This document shows positions 43,262 through 44,165 of a stretch of 44,165 nucleotides of DNA, piece after piece (within the stretch, counting starts at the first letter, position 1; each line of letters starts with the position of its first letter). Source of the stretch: Variovorax brevis (GTDB lineage Bacteria; Pseudomonadota; Gammaproteobacteria; Burkholderiales; Burkholderiaceae_C); contig NZ_JASZYG010000030.1 of NCBI RefSeq assembly GCF_030317105.1, positions 1 through 44,165 on the forward strand, written 5' to 3'. Under the pieces are notes generated by a model. That model ran no database searches and was not told the DNA's origin. It saw only the letters and a program-made list of their open reading frames with translations. Made by a program: the position numbers and the translations under genes.

Positions 43262-44165
43262 TTAGCTCACTTTCGTTTGATCCCGGTGTCGTTGCCTTGG
43301 CTGATCTTCATTTCTCCTGCTCTCACTTCCGCTCAAAAGCATTTGATGGAACAGGCGGGCGGCTGGCATCAGTTCGCGCCCGCGTCGGCTGATCAGCCCG
43401 ATCACCCTGGTGATTGCTGGATCATCCAGCGGGATGCTGATCAGTCCCGATGAATGCCCTTTCGGCGGCATTGCGAGGCGCGGGACGACGCCTAAACCCA
43501 ATCCTGCTTCGACCAGACTGACGAGCGCTGGTACGTGGCGCACCTCGCAAATCCACTGCGGCTTTGCTTCAACTTGGCTGATTGCCTGATCGATCAAAAA
43601 TCGATTCCCGCTTCCTTGAGCAAGCGTCAGGTACGCGTGTTGCGTCAAGTCCGCCCAGGTCAGGCGCTTCCTCTTTGCCAGAGCGTGGTCCGTAGGGCAC
43701 GCGACGACAAACCGCTCCTCCAGCAGTGGTTCGAAATTGATGTCGGCTTCTTGCGTGCCGATGTACGTCAACCCGAAGTCCGCGTCTCCTCTTGCGACTG
43801 CTACGAGGATCTCCGAGGAATATTCGTCGATGAGACGAATGCGAACCTTCGGGTATGAGGCGTGAAAGCGCTTGATTGCAGCCGGCAGAAAGTAGCCCAC
43901 AGCAGACGGGACGCAAGCAATCGTCACCAGCCCTGAGATTCGCTCCGTCGCGTCCTTTATCCCCACGAGCGCGTCGTCGAGCTCGCGCATGACGTTTTGA
44001 GCCTTGGGCACAAATGCTCAGCCGACCGTCGTCAGCTCCACCTTCCGTGTCGTGCGGCTGAACAGCTTGATGCCAAGCGCCGACTCGAGCTTGTCGATGC
44101 GACGAGACAGGGCTGACTGCGACAGGTGCAAGTTCTCGGAAGCACTCCGAAAAGTGCCGAAGTCT
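43262..44165 (-). pseudogene. LysR-type regulator with an in-frame stop; 5' end outside the window
   Basis: The minus-strand frame from the window edge reads an LTTR winged helix (FGTFRSASENLHLSQSALSR, then RIDKLESALGIKLFSRTTRK) and VELTTVG. It then meets TGA (44018-44020) where relatives usually have Arg or a similar residue, and continues in the same frame AFVPKAQNVM. The complete effector domain follows (ISGLVTIACVPSAVGYFLPA; LVSLVEAGLGLGVVPRLAMP) to the stop at 43262. One base change (CGA to TGA) would explain the break. A GTG or ATG just downstream could still start the effector domain alone, but it would lack DNA binding. Confidence 0.8.

Overview
The window looks like a GC-rich betaproteobacterial chromosome segment, most like Burkholderiales/Comamonadaceae (Variovorax-like). 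Reasons: two orphan Bug-type periplasmic solute receptors, a Gram-negative trimeric porin, three DUF6351-type lipoproteins, DUF1254/DUF1214 proteins, and strongly GC-biased codon use. The genus is inferred. No rRNA, tRNA or CRISPR array was seen.

Layout. (1) 329-718 holds a conserved small CxxC protein. (2) 789-6881 is a catabolic cassette: a GntR/FCD regulator faces a five-gene run coding for a 6PGDH-like dehydrogenase, a Bug receptor, an RraA-like aldolase, a D-2-hydroxyacid dehydrogenase and an FAD-linked 2-hydroxyacid oxidase. It probably imports and oxidises a hydroxy- or dicarboxylic acid. (3) 7184-18312 is a second catabolic cassette: a LysR regulator faces eight tightly packed minus-strand genes (FAH-family hydrolase, HyuA, HyuB, a 128-residue CxC protein, a CobW GTPase, an MFS transporter, a Bug receptor, a porin). 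This looks like a self-contained uptake and ATP-driven ring-opening or carboxylating pathway. (4) 18700-28372 carries three paralogous DUF6351-like secreted lipoproteins around a plus-strand PAS histidine kinase, NarL/LuxR response regulator and GST. The promoters of two of the lipoprotein units share the same architecture: a TAGCAT -10 and two CTGAC half-sites 22 bp apart, at identical spacing. These are good candidate binding sites for the neighbouring response regulator, and this is the most interesting system here.

(5) From about 28.8 kb to the end the DNA is a decay zone. It contains IS3, IS6 and IS66 remnants, a MalT-like (LAL) regulator cut at both ends by IS remnants and frameshifted internally, shattered acyl-CoA dehydrogenase and CaiB genes, broken tyrosine recombinases, and a LysR gene with an in-frame stop. 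Intact genes survive between the wrecks: a DUF1254/DUF1214 protein, a translationally coupled ferritin-like protein and class A acid phosphatase pair, an 804-residue protein with two DUF1254/DUF1214 units, and a J-domain protein lying between an IS66-like end and an IS66 transposase fragment. A 207-bp dispersed repeat occurs at 18388-18594 and, inverted, at 42977-43184.
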